A DNA stretch of 59,079 nt from Streptomyces sp. CB02980 (GCF_014451325.2 NZ_JACSCH020000009.1:280186-339264), one strand, 5' to 3'; positions 16,153 through 24,825 are shown, counted from the stretch's first letter. Translations and numbers: made by a program. The notes: a model not told the origin generated them from the letters alone.

Positions 16153-16386
16153 TCACACCCTGTCGACGATGCCCACCTTTCCCTCCGCGCGGGCGCAGTG
16201 GCCGCCGCAGTACCAGCTGCCGTCGACCTCGACGCCCTGCCCGATGATCTGGACCCGGCAGTGCTCGCAGATGGGCGCCATACGGTGGATGGCGCAGGCG
16301 AAGCAGTCGAAGACATGGATCGCGCCTTGCGCATGTACCTCGAAGGACATGCCGTAATCGTTTCCGCAGACCTCACAACGTGCCAT
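16153..16386 (-). CDS. Eight-cysteine zinc-binding protein (prokaryotic metallothionein-like)
   Basis: A 77-residue protein whose eight cysteines fall in four pairs: C4/C7, C28/C31, C40/C43 and C60/C64. The pattern fits two treble-clef or zinc-ribbon metal sites; His at 18, 24, 34, 42 and 63 could also take part. Databases often label such actinobacterial proteins prokaryotic metallothionein, but the spacing looks structural rather than storage-like. It lies 108 bases upstream of SURF1 on the same strand. A role in metal or redox handling near oxidase assembly is conceivable but not shown. Confidence 0.8.
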   Translation of the reverse strand: MARCEVCGNDYGMSFEVHAQGAIHVFDCFACAIHRMAPICEHCRVQIIGQGVEVDGSWYCGGHCARAEGKVGIVDRV

Positions 16387-16449
16387 GCGCCACAGGGTGA
16401 GGCTCCCGGCCGGCGTGCGCAGCTCGGCACGCCCGCAGGGCCGGGGGTG

Positions 16450-17439
16450 TCACCCGTCTGCCGGGGCCACGTCCCGCAGCAACTGGGTGTACGCCGCCTC
16501 GTCGACGATCGGCGTGCCGAAGGACTTGGCCTTGACGGTCTTGGAGGTGGCGGAGTCCGGGTCGTTGGTGACGAGGAGGCTGGTGAGCCGGGAGACGCTG
16601 CCCGCCACATGGAGCCCGGCCTCGACCGTACGGTCCTCGAGGAGCTCGCGGTCGACGGAGGTGTCTCCGGAGAACGCCACGCGCATGCCCTGCTTGAGCG
16701 GTTTGTCCGTCTCGTACCGTCCCGGGTTGGGGTACGGGCACGGCGGCCGCTTCCGCGAGGGACGCCAGCTGCCCGCCCGGTACGAGGAGGCGTACCCGGC
16801 CTGGTGGCCGATCCGCGGCTGCTGTGCGGGCGACGCGGCCCACTCGGTCAGCGGCCGGCACTCGAGCAGCGGCAGCCGTACGTTGCGCTCGGCCGCCGCG
16901 TGCAGGCTCGGCCGGAACGCCTCGGCGAGCACGCGCGCGTCGTCCAGCGCGTTGTGCGCGCGCTGCTGCACCACGCCGAAGTGCGCGGCGAGCGACTCCA
17001 GCTTGTGGTTCGGCAGCGGCAGCGACAGCTCCTTGGCGAGTGCGATCGTGCACAGCCGCTGCCGCACCGGCGCGGCCGACTCCGCGCGCGCGTACTCCCG
17101 GGCGATCATCTGCCAGTCGAACATCGCGTTGTGCGCGACGAGCACCCGCCCGTCCAGCCGGGCCGCGAACTCCGCCGCGATCTCCGGGAAGAGCGGAGCG
17201 CCCTCCAGGACGTCGGTGGTGAGCCCGTGGATCCAGACGGGTCCCGGATCACGCTCGGGGTTGACGAGCGTGTACCAGTGGTCCTCGACGTTCCCCTGGG
17301 CGTCCAGCCGGTAGACGGCAGCCGACACTATCCGGTCGTCGCGGGCGAGTCCGGTGGTCTCCACGTCGACGACCGCGTACCCCTGTGGGTAGGCGGCCGG
17401 CCACGTCGCTGCTGTCGTACGGTCGTCAAGCACGGTCAC
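16450..17439 (-). CDS. DEDDh 3'-5' exonuclease with C-terminal BRCT domain
   Basis: A 329-residue protein. The N-terminal DnaQ-type exonuclease has all catalytic residues: D25 and E27 in VVDVETTGL, D108 in AHNAMFDW, and H162 and D167 in AHNALDDAR. A basic Pro-rich linker leads to a BRCT domain (about 240-325, GMRVAFSGDTSVDRELLE and SLLVTNDPDSATSKTVKA). It resembles the epsilon subunit of DNA polymerase III and probably acts in DNA repair or proofreading. GTG 17439 overlaps the stop of the upstream TetR gene (GTGA), so translation is coupled. A far longer open frame upstream is a shadow of the TetR gene. Confidence 0.92.
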   Translation of the reverse strand: MTVLDDRTTAATWPAAYPQGYAVVDVETTGLARDDRIVSAAVYRLDAQGNVEDHWYTLVNPERDPGPVWIHGLTTDVLEGAPLFPEIAAEFAARLDGRVLVAHNAMFDWQMIAREYARAESAAPVRQRLCTIALAKELSLPLPNHKLESLAAHFGVVQQRAHNALDDARVLAEAFRPSLHAAAERNVRLPLLECRPLTEWAASPAQQPRIGHQAGYASSYRAGSWRPSRKRPPCPYPNPGRYETDKPLKQGMRVAFSGDTSVDRELLEDRTVEAGLHVAGSVSRLTSLLVTNDPDSATSKTVKAKSFGTPIVDEAAYTQLLRDVAPADG

Positions 17440-18104
17440 TGAGAATACGGCCCGCGGCCGACGACTCCGTCCCCGGTGTCCCCGGGAGCCCCGGCGAGGA
17501 GCCCGTCCACCAGGGCCCGCACCGAGTCGACGAACAGGCGCTCGGTGTCGACCGGCGCGGCGAGCGCGCGGGCGAGGGGGTCGTCGGACTCGGCGTCCTC
17601 GCCGCTCCACAGCTCCTCCTCGGCGGGCGACTGCGCCGGGGCGCGCTCCCGGTTGCGCTCCACCAGGACATAGCCGACGACCTGGAACTGCACGGCGCGG
17701 ACGGCCCGCGCCGCGTGCGCCCCGCGCAGCCCCGCGGCGTGCGCCTCGTGGACCAGGGCGCGCTGGGCCGGCAGGAACATGCGTTCCGTCAGGCCCCGTT
17801 CGTGGACCATCGCGACCAGGTGGGGGCGCTCGCGCAGGGCGCGGCGCAGCGCGCGGGCGACAGAGACCAGGCGCTCGGCGGGGGTCGCGCCGCGCGGGCG
17901 GATCGTGTCGAGATCGGCGACCGTCCGCTCGACCAGCGCGTCGAGCAGGGACTCGCGGTTGCCGACGTGCCAGTAGATCGAGGTGACCGCGGTGCCGAGC
18001 TCGGCCGCGAGCCTGCGCATGGTCAGGGCGTCCGGGCCGTGCTGTCGCACCAGGGCGGCGGCGGTCTCCAGGACTTCCTCGCGGGTGAGTGCGGCGCGCG
18101 CCAT
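17436..18104 (-). CDS. TetR/AcrR family transcriptional regulator
   Basis: The 222-residue product has an N-terminal helix-turn-helix (about 7-52: VLETAAALVRQHG, TMRRLAAELGTAVTSIYWHV) and a C-terminal ligand-binding domain with an acidic insertion near residues 160-175. ATG 18104 is preferred over a GTG 27 bases upstream because GGGGGAA precedes it. It is transcribed divergently from the decarboxylase/amidohydrolase operon. A perfect TGTAAC-N3-GTTACA palindrome lies in the shared promoter, so it most likely represses that operon and itself. Its stop overlaps the exonuclease start. Confidence 0.92.
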   Translation of the reverse strand: MARAALTREEVLETAAALVRQHGPDALTMRRLAAELGTAVTSIYWHVGNRESLLDALVERTVADLDTIRPRGATPAERLVSVARALRRALRERPHLVAMVHERGLTERMFLPAQRALVHEAHAAGLRGAHAARAVRAVQFQVVGYVLVERNRERAPAQSPAEEELWSGEDAESDDPLARALAAPVDTERLFVDSVRALVDGLLAGAPGDTGDGVVGRGPYSQ

Positions 18105-18157
18105 CCGTTCCCCCAACTCTGTCGCGTGCACGGGTCTTTACCCTTCATCGCCACCGG

Positions 18158-18172
18158 TGTAACTCTGTTACA
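18158..18172. promoter_or_regulatory. Palindromic operator between TetR gene and divergent operon
   Basis: TGTAAC-TCT-GTTACA is a perfect inverted repeat with 6-base arms, 54 bases from the TetR start and 29 bases from the decarboxylase start. It is nested in two further inverted repeats: CGGGTCT/AGACCCG (18131-18137, 18172-18178) and ACCCTTCA/TGAAGGGT (18140-18147, 18185-18192). Its size and symmetry suit a TetR dimer. Confidence 0.75.
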
Positions 18173-18200
18173 GACCCGACCCCCTGAAGGGTGGTACGTC

Positions 18201-18998
18201 ATGGCACGAGTACGGTACGGGGCGCGCACGGACGCCGAGATCACGGCGGCCCGCACCAAGAGCGCGAAGCTCCCCGACATCTGGTCCACCGGAGTGGTCG
18301 CCGTCTGGGAGACCGATCCGGAGGTGGTGGCGGCCGTCCTGCCGCCCCCGCTGAAACCCACCGAGCGGCCCCTCGTGCGGGCCAACATCTCCCAGGTCGA
18401 CCTGCCCGGCTACCCCCTCGGCGCCGGCTCGGTGGCGGTCGCCGCCGCCCACGGCGACCGCGAGGGCTGGTACCCGCTGGTGATGCCCATGACCCACGAG
18501 CGCGCCCTCGTCGGCGGCCGCGAGGTCTTCGGCGAACCGAAGAAGCTCGGCGAGGTCGTCGTCGAGCGCGACGGGCTCGTCGTCCGCGCCTCACTCGGGC
18601 GGCACGGCATCGACTTCGTCGAGGTGCGCGGCGCCGTCTCCGGACCCCTGCCACTGCCGGAGCCGGTCGAGAAGACCGACTTCTACTTCAAGTTCCTGCC
18701 GGGCGTGGAGGGTTCGGGCTTCGACGCCGACCCCGTCCTCGTCCACTGCGTCCGCAACGAGAAGGTGCGGAAGCTGGAGCGCGTCACCGGCGACGTCGTG
18801 CTGCGCGAGTCCATGTACGACCCGGTCGCCGACCTCCCCGTCCGCCGGCTCGTCGAGATCACCATCGGCGAGAAGACCACCGACCAGAAGGGCACGGTCG
18901 CCGAGCGCGTCTCCGCGCAGGCCCTCCTGCCGTTCATCCACCAGCGGTACGACGACCCGCAGCAGATCCTCGACGGCCCGCCCGAGGGGAGCGTCTGA
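18201..18998 (+). CDS. Acetoacetate decarboxylase family protein
   Basis: A 265-residue protein of the ADC fold. The Schiff-base lysine region GREVFGEPKKLGE gives the lysine pair K114-K115, which corresponds to the catalytic Lys115/Lys116 pair of the Clostridium enzyme. Family members decarboxylate beta-keto acids or catalyse aldolase-dehydratase reactions, so the substrate is open. ATG 18201 follows GAAGGGTGG. It is first in a four-gene run with overlapping TGATG junctions, under the likely control of the divergent TetR protein. Confidence 0.9.
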   Translation: MARVRYGARTDAEITAARTKSAKLPDIWSTGVVAVWETDPEVVAAVLPPPLKPTERPLVRANISQVDLPGYPLGAGSVAVAAAHGDREGWYPLVMPMTHERALVGGREVFGEPKKLGEVVVERDGLVVRASLGRHGIDFVEVRGAVSGPLPLPEPVEKTDFYFKFLPGVEGSGFDADPVLVHCVRNEKVRKLERVTGDVVLRESMYDPVADLPVRRLVEITIGEKTTDQKGTVAERVSAQALLPFIHQRYDDPQQILDGPPEGSV

Positions 18999-19882
18999 TG
19001 GAGCTGCGCGAGGGACAGGTCGCCGTCGTCACCGGCGCGGCGAGCGGCATCGGGCTCGCGATGGCCCGCCGCTTCGCCGCCGAGGGCCTGGCCGTCGTCC
19101 TCGGCGACGTCGAGGAGGGCGCGCTCGCCGAGGCCGCCGACGAGCTGATGGAAGGCGGGGCACAGGTCCTCGCCCGGACGGTCGACGTCTCGGACCCCGA
19201 CGAGGTGGGGGCGTTCGCGGAGGCCGCGTACGAGACCTTCGGCGCCGTCCACGTCCTCTGCAACAACGCCGGCGTCGGCTCCGGCGCCGAGGGCCGCATG
19301 TGGGAGCACGAGCCCAACGACTGGAAGTGGGCCTTCTCCGTCAACGTCTGGGGCGTCTTCCACGGCATCCAGGCCTTCGTCCCCCGGATGCTCGCGGGCG
19401 GCGAACCCGGTCATGTCGTCAACACCTCCTCCGGCGACGGCGGCATCGCCCCACTGCCCACCGCCTCCGTGTACGCGGTCACCAAGGCGGCCGTCGTCAC
19501 CATGACGGAGTCGCTCTACGCCCACCTCAGGGCCGAGCACGCGCGGGTGAGCGCCTCCGTGCTCTTCCCCGGACCGCACATGCTCCGCACCGGCCTCTGG
19601 GAGTCGCACCGCAACCGGCCCGACCGGTACGCCAAGGAGCGCCCGCGCCGGACCCCGTACCGCAGCCTCGACCAGTGGGAGGCCGCCATGAAGGAGGCCG
19701 GCCACGAGGTCGCCTTCACCCCGGTGGAGGAGGTCGCCGAGCACGTCGTCGACGGCATCCGCGCCGACCGCTTCTGGATGCTGCCGGAGAGCGAGCACAG
19801 CGACCGGCAGATCACGGCGCGCTCGCGGTCGATGCTCGACCGCTCGAACCCGTCGTACCTGGAGAACTTCATCCTCGACTGA
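18998..19882 (+). CDS. Short-chain dehydrogenase/reductase
   Basis: A 294-residue classical SDR. It has the cofactor motif TGAASGIG (about 12-19), CNNAGVGSG, the catalytic Ser in NTSSGDGG, and YAVTK as the YxxxK pair. The acidic residue after the second strand (LGDVEEG) suggests NAD rather than NADP. An extended C-terminal region (about 200-294) distinguishes it from FabG. Its ATG overlaps the decarboxylase stop by one base (TGATG), so the two are cotranslated. It probably oxidises an alcohol intermediate of the pathway encoded by this operon. Confidence 0.9.
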   Translation: MELREGQVAVVTGAASGIGLAMARRFAAEGLAVVLGDVEEGALAEAADELMEGGAQVLARTVDVSDPDEVGAFAEAAYETFGAVHVLCNNAGVGSGAEGRMWEHEPNDWKWAFSVNVWGVFHGIQAFVPRMLAGGEPGHVVNTSSGDGGIAPLPTASVYAVTKAAVVTMTESLYAHLRAEHARVSASVLFPGPHMLRTGLWESHRNRPDRYAKERPRRTPYRSLDQWEAAMKEAGHEVAFTPVEEVAEHVVDGIRADRFWMLPESEHSDRQITARSRSMLDRSNPSYLENFILD

Positions 19883-19892
19883 GGGGGCCCCG

Positions 19893-21176
19893 ATGGCCGA
19901 TCCGAACGACCCGTATCTGATCATCTCCTCCGACTGCCACGCCGGGCTGCCCACCGAGGAGTACCGGCCCTACCTCGACTCCCGCTTCCACGGCGCGTTC
20001 GACGAGTTCCTCGCCGGACGCGAGGCGCGCCGGGAGGCCATGACCCGGCTCGGGGTCCGCAACGAGGCCTTCGCGAACAAGTGGTTCAGCGACAACGAGG
20101 AAGGGCTGCGCGGCGGCTGGGACGCCGGGCAGCGGCTCAAGGAACTCGACGGCGACGGGGTGGCGGCCGAGGTCGTCTTCCCCGACGCGGACGCCGTCGA
20201 CAGCCAGACCGCCGCGCCCTTCGGCGTCGGCCTCGGCCTCTCCGGCGACCAGGACCCGGAGCTCGGCATGGCGGGCGCGCAGGCGCACAACCGCTGGCTC
20301 GCCGAGTTCGTGGGACAGAATCCCGAGCGGCACTGCGGGGTGGCGCTGCTGCCGATCACGGCCGAGCCCGCGAAGGTCGTCGCCGAGATCCACCGGGCCA
20401 AGGAGTCCGGGCTCGGGGCGCTGATGATCCCCTCCATGTGGGTGGACAAGGAGCCGTACCACGACCGGCGCTACGACCCGGTCTGGGCGGCCGCCGCCGA
20501 GACGGGGATGCCCCTGGTCACCCACTCGGGAGCGGCGCCGCGCGAGGAGTACGGCGACCACCTCGGCATCTACGTCTCCGAGGTCACCTGGTGGCCGGCC
20601 AGACCGCTGTGGTTCCTGCTCTGGTCGGGCGTCTTCGAGCGGCACCCCGGGCTCCGGTTCGGGGTCGCCGAGTCGGGCTGCTGGTGGCTGCCGAACCTCC
20701 TCTGGTTCATGGACCGGCTCTACCTCGGCGCCCACGGCGGCAAGAAGCTGTCCCCGTTCGCGGAGCTGAGGCGGCCGCCGAGCGAGTACCTCGACCGGCA
20801 GGTCTTCATCTGCGCCACCAACACCAAGCGGCGCGAACTCGCCCAGCGGTACGAGATCGGCGTCGACAACATCCTGTGGGGCTCGGACTTCCCGCACCCG
20901 GAGGGCACCTGGCCGGACACGCGCGCGTGGCTCCGGAAGACCTTCCACGACATCCCGGTGACGGAGACCCGCCGGATGCTGGGCCTCGCGGCGGCCGAGG
21001 TCTTCGGATTCGACCTCCAGAAGCTGGATCCGATCGCCGGCCGCATCGGCCCCACCCCCGCCGACCTCGGCCAGCCCGCCGACCAGACCGCCGTGGAGGC
21101 ATCCTGGGCCCGCTCGCGCGAGGTCGGCCGGCACTGGCTGACGGACCACGACTTCCCCACCCTGGGGGTGAGCTGA
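19893..21176 (+). CDS. Amidohydrolase family protein (COG2159 type), first of a tandem pair
   Basis: A 427-residue metal-dependent hydrolase of the amidohydrolase-2 (ACMSD-like) family. The N-terminal metal motif is degenerate, reading SSDCHAG (residues 12-18) instead of D/HxH. Further ligands are suggested by THSGAA (about 210) and GSDFPHPEGTW near 330. Family enzymes hydrolyse or decarboxylate cyclic and carboxylated substrates. It is clearly related to the next gene: both share the SDCHAG start, an EVVFP segment, an AHNRWLA segment, and the GSDxPH motif. ATG 19893 follows GAGGGGG. Confidence 0.88.
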   Translation: MADPNDPYLIISSDCHAGLPTEEYRPYLDSRFHGAFDEFLAGREARREAMTRLGVRNEAFANKWFSDNEEGLRGGWDAGQRLKELDGDGVAAEVVFPDADAVDSQTAAPFGVGLGLSGDQDPELGMAGAQAHNRWLAEFVGQNPERHCGVALLPITAEPAKVVAEIHRAKESGLGALMIPSMWVDKEPYHDRRYDPVWAAAAETGMPLVTHSGAAPREEYGDHLGIYVSEVTWWPARPLWFLLWSGVFERHPGLRFGVAESGCWWLPNLLWFMDRLYLGAHGGKKLSPFAELRRPPSEYLDRQVFICATNTKRRELAQRYEIGVDNILWGSDFPHPEGTWPDTRAWLRKTFHDIPVTETRRMLGLAAAEVFGFDLQKLDPIAGRIGPTPADLGQPADQTAVEASWARSREVGRHWLTDHDFPTLGVS

Positions 21177-22399
21177 TGGACCGCTACACCGTCATCTCGG
21201 CCGACTGCCACGCCGGCGCCGACCTCCTCGACTACCGCCCGTACCTGGAGCGGAAGCACCACGAGGCCTTCGACGCCTGGGCGGCCTCCTACGTCAACCC
21301 GTACGAGGACCTGCTCGCCGACACCGCCGACCGCAACTGGAACTCCGAGCGCCGGCTGCGCGAGCTGGAGGCGGACGGCATCGTCGCCGAGGTCGTCTTC
21401 CCCAACACCGTCCCGCCGTTCTTCCCCAAGGCCTCCCTGATGGCCCAGCCGCCCGGTGCGGCCGAGTACGAGCAGCGCTGGGCCGGACTCCAGGCGCACA
21501 ACCGCTGGCTGGCCGACTTCTGCGCGGCCGCGCCGGGACGCAGGGCCGGCGTGGCGCAGATCCTCCTCAACGACGTCGACGCGGCGGTCGCCGAGATCCG
21601 CCGCGCCCGCGACGCGGGACTCACCGGGGGCATCCTGCTGCCCGGGGTGCCGCCCGGCTCACCGGTCCCCGAGCTGTACTCGGAGACGTACGACCCGATC
21701 TGGGCGGTCTGCGCCGAGCTCGACGTCCCCGTCAACCACCACGGCGGCTCGGCGTCGCCGCCGCTGGGCGACGAACCGGCCGCCCGCGCGGTCTTCATGG
21801 TGGAGACCACCTGGTTCTCCCACCGGGCGCTGTGGCACCTGGTCTTCGGCGGTGCCTTCCGGCGCCACCCGGGACTCAAGCTGGTCCTGACCGAACAGGG
21901 CTCGGGCTGGATCCCGGGCGTGCTCGACATGCTGGACTACTACCACGGCCGCCTGGTGTCGGCCGCGACCAAGGCCTCCACGGCGGAGTCGAAGTTCGGC
22001 GCGGGCCTCGCCGAGGCCATGGGCAAGGGGCCCAGCACGGTCTGGCGCGACAACTGCTTCGTCGGTGCGAGCTTCATGCGCCCCCACGAGGTGCCGCTGC
22101 GCGACCGGATCGGCCTCGACAAGATCATGTGGGGCAGTGACTACCCGCACGACGAGGGCACCACCCCGTACTCCCGCGAAGGTCTCCGGATCGCCTACGC
22201 CGGGCTGCCGAGGGAGGAGGTCGCGGCGATGGCCGGCGGCAACGCGGCCCGCGTCTACGGCTTCGACCTGCCGTACCTGGACACCCTGGCCGCGGTCCAC
22301 GGACCGACCGTCGAGGAGATCGCCGAGCCCCTGAAGGAGGTCCCCGAGGGTGCCACCAGCCCGGCCTTCGCCCCGGGCGGGTCGGTCCGCGTCTGGTGA
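21176..22399 (+). CDS. Amidohydrolase family protein, second of a tandem pair
   Basis: A 407-residue paralogue of the preceding gene with the same landmarks: SADCHAG (residues 8-14), VAEVVFPNTVPPF, QAHNRWLADF, NHHGGS as a metal-ligand candidate, and MWGSDYPHDEGTTP. Start and upstream stop overlap by one base (TGATG at 21174). Two related hydrolases in one operon could act on successive intermediates or form a heteromer. This is inference. It ends the operon; the next gene starts 24 bases later and is functionally unrelated. Confidence 0.88.
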   Translation: MDRYTVISADCHAGADLLDYRPYLERKHHEAFDAWAASYVNPYEDLLADTADRNWNSERRLRELEADGIVAEVVFPNTVPPFFPKASLMAQPPGAAEYEQRWAGLQAHNRWLADFCAAAPGRRAGVAQILLNDVDAAVAEIRRARDAGLTGGILLPGVPPGSPVPELYSETYDPIWAVCAELDVPVNHHGGSASPPLGDEPAARAVFMVETTWFSHRALWHLVFGGAFRRHPGLKLVLTEQGSGWIPGVLDMLDYYHGRLVSAATKASTAESKFGAGLAEAMGKGPSTVWRDNCFVGASFMRPHEVPLRDRIGLDKIMWGSDYPHDEGTTPYSREGLRIAYAGLPREEVAAMAGGNAARVYGFDLPYLDTLAAVHGPTVEEIAEPLKEVPEGATSPAFAPGGSVRVW

Positions 22400-22423
22400 C
22401 CCGCCGGGTGCGACGCTCCTGAC

Positions 22424-23152
22424 GTGACCGACGCACCCGAGGCGACCGACGCCCCCGCGCACGAGGCCCGCGGCGGAGGCCTCGGCTCCCGTCTCAACTG
22501 GCTCCGGGCGGCCGTGCTCGGAGCCAACGACGGAGTCGTCTCCACCGCGGGCCTCGTCGTCGGCGTCGCAGGCGCCACCGAGTCCCAGGCCGCCCTGCTC
22601 ACCGCGGGCCTCGCGGGACTCCTGGCCGGATCGATGTCGATGGCGGCGGGGGAGTACGTCTCGGTCTCCACCCAGCGCGACTCCGAGAAGGCCGCCCTCG
22701 CGCAGGAGAGACGCGAACTGCGCGAGGACCCGGAGGCGGAGCTCGCCGAACTGACCGGCCTCCTGGCCGCCCGCGGCCTCTCCGCCGACGTGGCCCGCGA
22801 GGCCGCCGAGCAGCTCACCGCCCGCGACGCCCTGCGCGCCCACGCACGCGTGGAGCTGGGCATCGACCCGGACCGGCTCACGATCCCCTGGCACGCCGCC
22901 GCCGCGAGCTTCCTCGCCTTCACCGTCGGCGCCCTGCTCCCGCTCCTCGCGATCGTCCTCCCCCCGGCCTCGGCCCGCCTCTGGGTCACGGTCGTCTCCG
23001 TCCTCGCGGCCCTGGCCCTCACCGGCTGGTGGAGCGCCCGCCTGGGCGCGGCCCCCGCGGGCCGCGCGATCCTCCGCAACGCGGCGGGCGGCGCCCTGGC
23101 GATGGCGGTCACCTACGGCGCGGGCTCGTTGCTGGGAGCGACGGGCGTCTAG
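22424..23152 (+). CDS. VIT1/CCC1 family transporter
   Basis: A 242-residue membrane protein of the vacuolar iron transporter family. It has the N-terminal WLRAAVLGANDGVVSTAGLVVGVAGA signature (helix 1), the MSMAAGEYVSVSTQRDSEKAAL helix-2 segment, a cytosolic charged domain (about 80-135) and three C-terminal helices. Relatives transport Fe2+ or Mn2+. GTG 22424 is the likely start, 24 bases after the preceding stop. It has a disordered N-terminus of about 20 residues. Confidence 0.9.
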   Translation: MTDAPEATDAPAHEARGGGLGSRLNWLRAAVLGANDGVVSTAGLVVGVAGATESQAALLTAGLAGLLAGSMSMAAGEYVSVSTQRDSEKAALAQERRELREDPEAELAELTGLLAARGLSADVAREAAEQLTARDALRAHARVELGIDPDRLTIPWHAAAASFLAFTVGALLPLLAIVLPPASARLWVTVVSVLAALALTGWWSARLGAAPAGRAILRNAAGGALAMAVTYGAGSLLGATGV

Positions 23153-23157
23153 GCCTG

Positions 23158-23223
23158 CCGGAGGCTCCCTGTCAGAACCTCCCGGAGGCTCCTTGTCAGA
23201 AGGTGCCAAGGCTTGCTGACAAG
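23158..23223. promoter_or_regulatory. Direct and inverted repeats upstream of the hydroxylase/lysoplasmalogenase genes
   Basis: Two near-identical 19-base copies (23158-23176 and 23182-23200, one mismatch) contain CCGGAGGCTCC and TGTCAGA. The second overlaps a longer inverted repeat, CTTGTCAG (23192-23199) with CTGACAAG (23216-23223). The arrangement suggests a regulator site in the promoter of the gene at 23291. The regulator is unknown. Confidence 0.5.
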
Positions 23224-23290
23224 TCGTCTCGCATACTTGTTGGTAACCACGTCTATCCGCACCCCGGCCCCCGCCTCTACCGTCAACGGC

Positions 23291-24184
23291 ATGCCCAACC
23301 TGCCCGATGCCGTGCTCTGGTCCATACCGGCGTTCGTCCTGCTCGCCGTCCTGGAGATGGTCGGCTACCGCCTCCATCCCGACGAGGACGCCGTCGGGTA
23401 CGAGGCCAAGGACACGGCCACGAGCATGGGCATGGGGCTCGGGAGCCTCTTCGTCGACCTCGTGTGGAAGATCCCGATCGTCGCGATCTACACGGCGGTC
23501 CACGAGCTCACCCCGCTCCGCGTCCCCGTCCTGTGGTGGACGATCCCGCTGATGCTGCTCGCCCAGGACTTCTTCTACTACTGGCAGCACCGCGGCCACC
23601 ATGTCGTCCGGATCCTGTGGGCGTCCCACGTCGTGCACCACAGCAGCCGCAGGTTCAACCTCTCCACCGCGCTGCGCCAGCCCTGGACCGGCTTCACCTC
23701 GTGGCCGTTCTACCTGCCGATGATCGCGCTCGGCGTCCACCCGGCCGCCGTCGCCTTCTGCTCATCGGTCAGTCTCGTCTACCAGTTCTGGATCCACACC
23801 GAGCGGGTCGACAAGCTGCCCCGGCCCTTCGAGTACGTCCTCAACACCCCCTCGCACCACCGCGTCCACCACGCCTCCCAGGGCGGCTACCTGGACCGGA
23901 ACTTCGGCGGGATCCTCATCGTCTGGGACCGGATGTTCGGCTCCTGGGTCGGCGAGACCGACCGGCCCGTCTACGGCCTCACCAAGAACATCGAGACCTA
24001 CAACCCGCTGCGCGTCGCCACCCACGAGTACGCCGCCATCGCCCGCGACCTCAAGGCCGCGCACGACTGGCGCGAGCGGGCCGGCCGGGTCTTCCGCGGC
24101 CCGGGCTGGCAGCCCGGGCCCACGTCCGCGCTCGCGGACACCCCGGACCCCGGCCACGCGGCCGCCCCGGAGGCCGCCGCGTGA
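23291..24184 (+). CDS. Sterol desaturase / fatty acid hydroxylase superfamily protein
   Basis: A 297-residue integral membrane di-iron protein. The His clusters of the superfamily are present: HRGHH (100-104), HVVHH (113-117), H169 and HHRVHH (189-194), set between about four membrane helices. The superfamily includes C-5 sterol desaturases, fatty acid hydroxylases and alkylglycerol monooxygenase (TMEM195). ATG 23291 is chosen because the membrane domain starts there; the frame is open 78 bases further upstream through a repeat-rich promoter. The C-terminus is Pro/Ala-rich. Its stop overlaps the lysoplasmalogenase start (GTGA), which points to lipid ether-bond metabolism. Confidence 0.88.
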   Translation: MPNLPDAVLWSIPAFVLLAVLEMVGYRLHPDEDAVGYEAKDTATSMGMGLGSLFVDLVWKIPIVAIYTAVHELTPLRVPVLWWTIPLMLLAQDFFYYWQHRGHHVVRILWASHVVHHSSRRFNLSTALRQPWTGFTSWPFYLPMIALGVHPAAVAFCSSVSLVYQFWIHTERVDKLPRPFEYVLNTPSHHRVHHASQGGYLDRNFGGILIVWDRMFGSWVGETDRPVYGLTKNIETYNPLRVATHEYAAIARDLKAAHDWRERAGRVFRGPGWQPGPTSALADTPDPGHAAAPEAAA

Positions 24185-24825
24185 AGACCTCCCCCCGCGG
24201 GCTCTCTCGCGCGCTGCTCGCCGCCTTCGGGCTCGCGACCGCCGTCGACCTGATCTCCCTGCTCGCCGGCGCCGAGCTCGGCCACCAGATCGCCAAGCCG
24301 CTCCTGATGCCCCTGCTCGCCGCGTACGCCGTCACCCGGGACGCCCCCAAGCCGCTGACCGCCGCGCTGCTCCTCGGCTGGGGCGGCGACGTGTTCCTGC
24401 TCTCCGACTCCGACGGGGCCTTCCTCGTCGGCATGGGCTCCTTCGCCGCCGGCCACGTCTGCTACCTGGTCCTCTTCGGACGACGGCGTACGTCCCCGGT
24501 GCTCGGCGCCCTGTACGCGGCCGCCCTCGTCGGCACCGTCGTGCTCCTCTGGCCCGACCTCCCCGCCGGCCTCCGCGTCCCGGTCGCCGGCTACTCGCTG
24601 CTCCTGACCGCCATGGCGTACCGCGCGAGCTCCCTCGGTCTCCTCGCGGGACTGGGCGGCGCGCTCTTCCTGCTGTCCGACACCCTGATCGCCACCGGGG
24701 TCGCCGCGTGGCCCCAGCTGCCGGCGTCCGACTTCTGGGTCATGCTGACCTATGTCGCGGCGCAGTGCCTGCTGACGGCGGGAGCCCTGCGCGCGATGTA
24801 CGGTGAACGTCGTACAACTGTCTGA
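24181..24825 (+). CDS. Lysoplasmalogenase (YhhN/TMEM86 family)
   Basis: A 214-residue protein with about eight membrane helices and the family acidic residues in WGGDVFLLSD (about 76-85) and LFLLSDTLIA (about 163-172). TMEM86-type enzymes cleave the vinyl-ether bond of lysoplasmalogens, releasing a fatty aldehyde. GTG 24181 overlaps the hydroxylase stop (GTGA), so translation is coupled. An alcohol dehydrogenase gene follows 18 bases later, a possible sink for aldehyde products. Confidence 0.87.
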   Translation: MKTSPRGLSRALLAAFGLATAVDLISLLAGAELGHQIAKPLLMPLLAAYAVTRDAPKPLTAALLLGWGGDVFLLSDSDGAFLVGMGSFAAGHVCYLVLFGRRRTSPVLGALYAAALVGTVVLLWPDLPAGLRVPVAGYSLLLTAMAYRASSLGLLAGLGGALFLLSDTLIATGVAAWPQLPASDFWVMLTYVAAQCLLTAGALRAMYGERRTTV

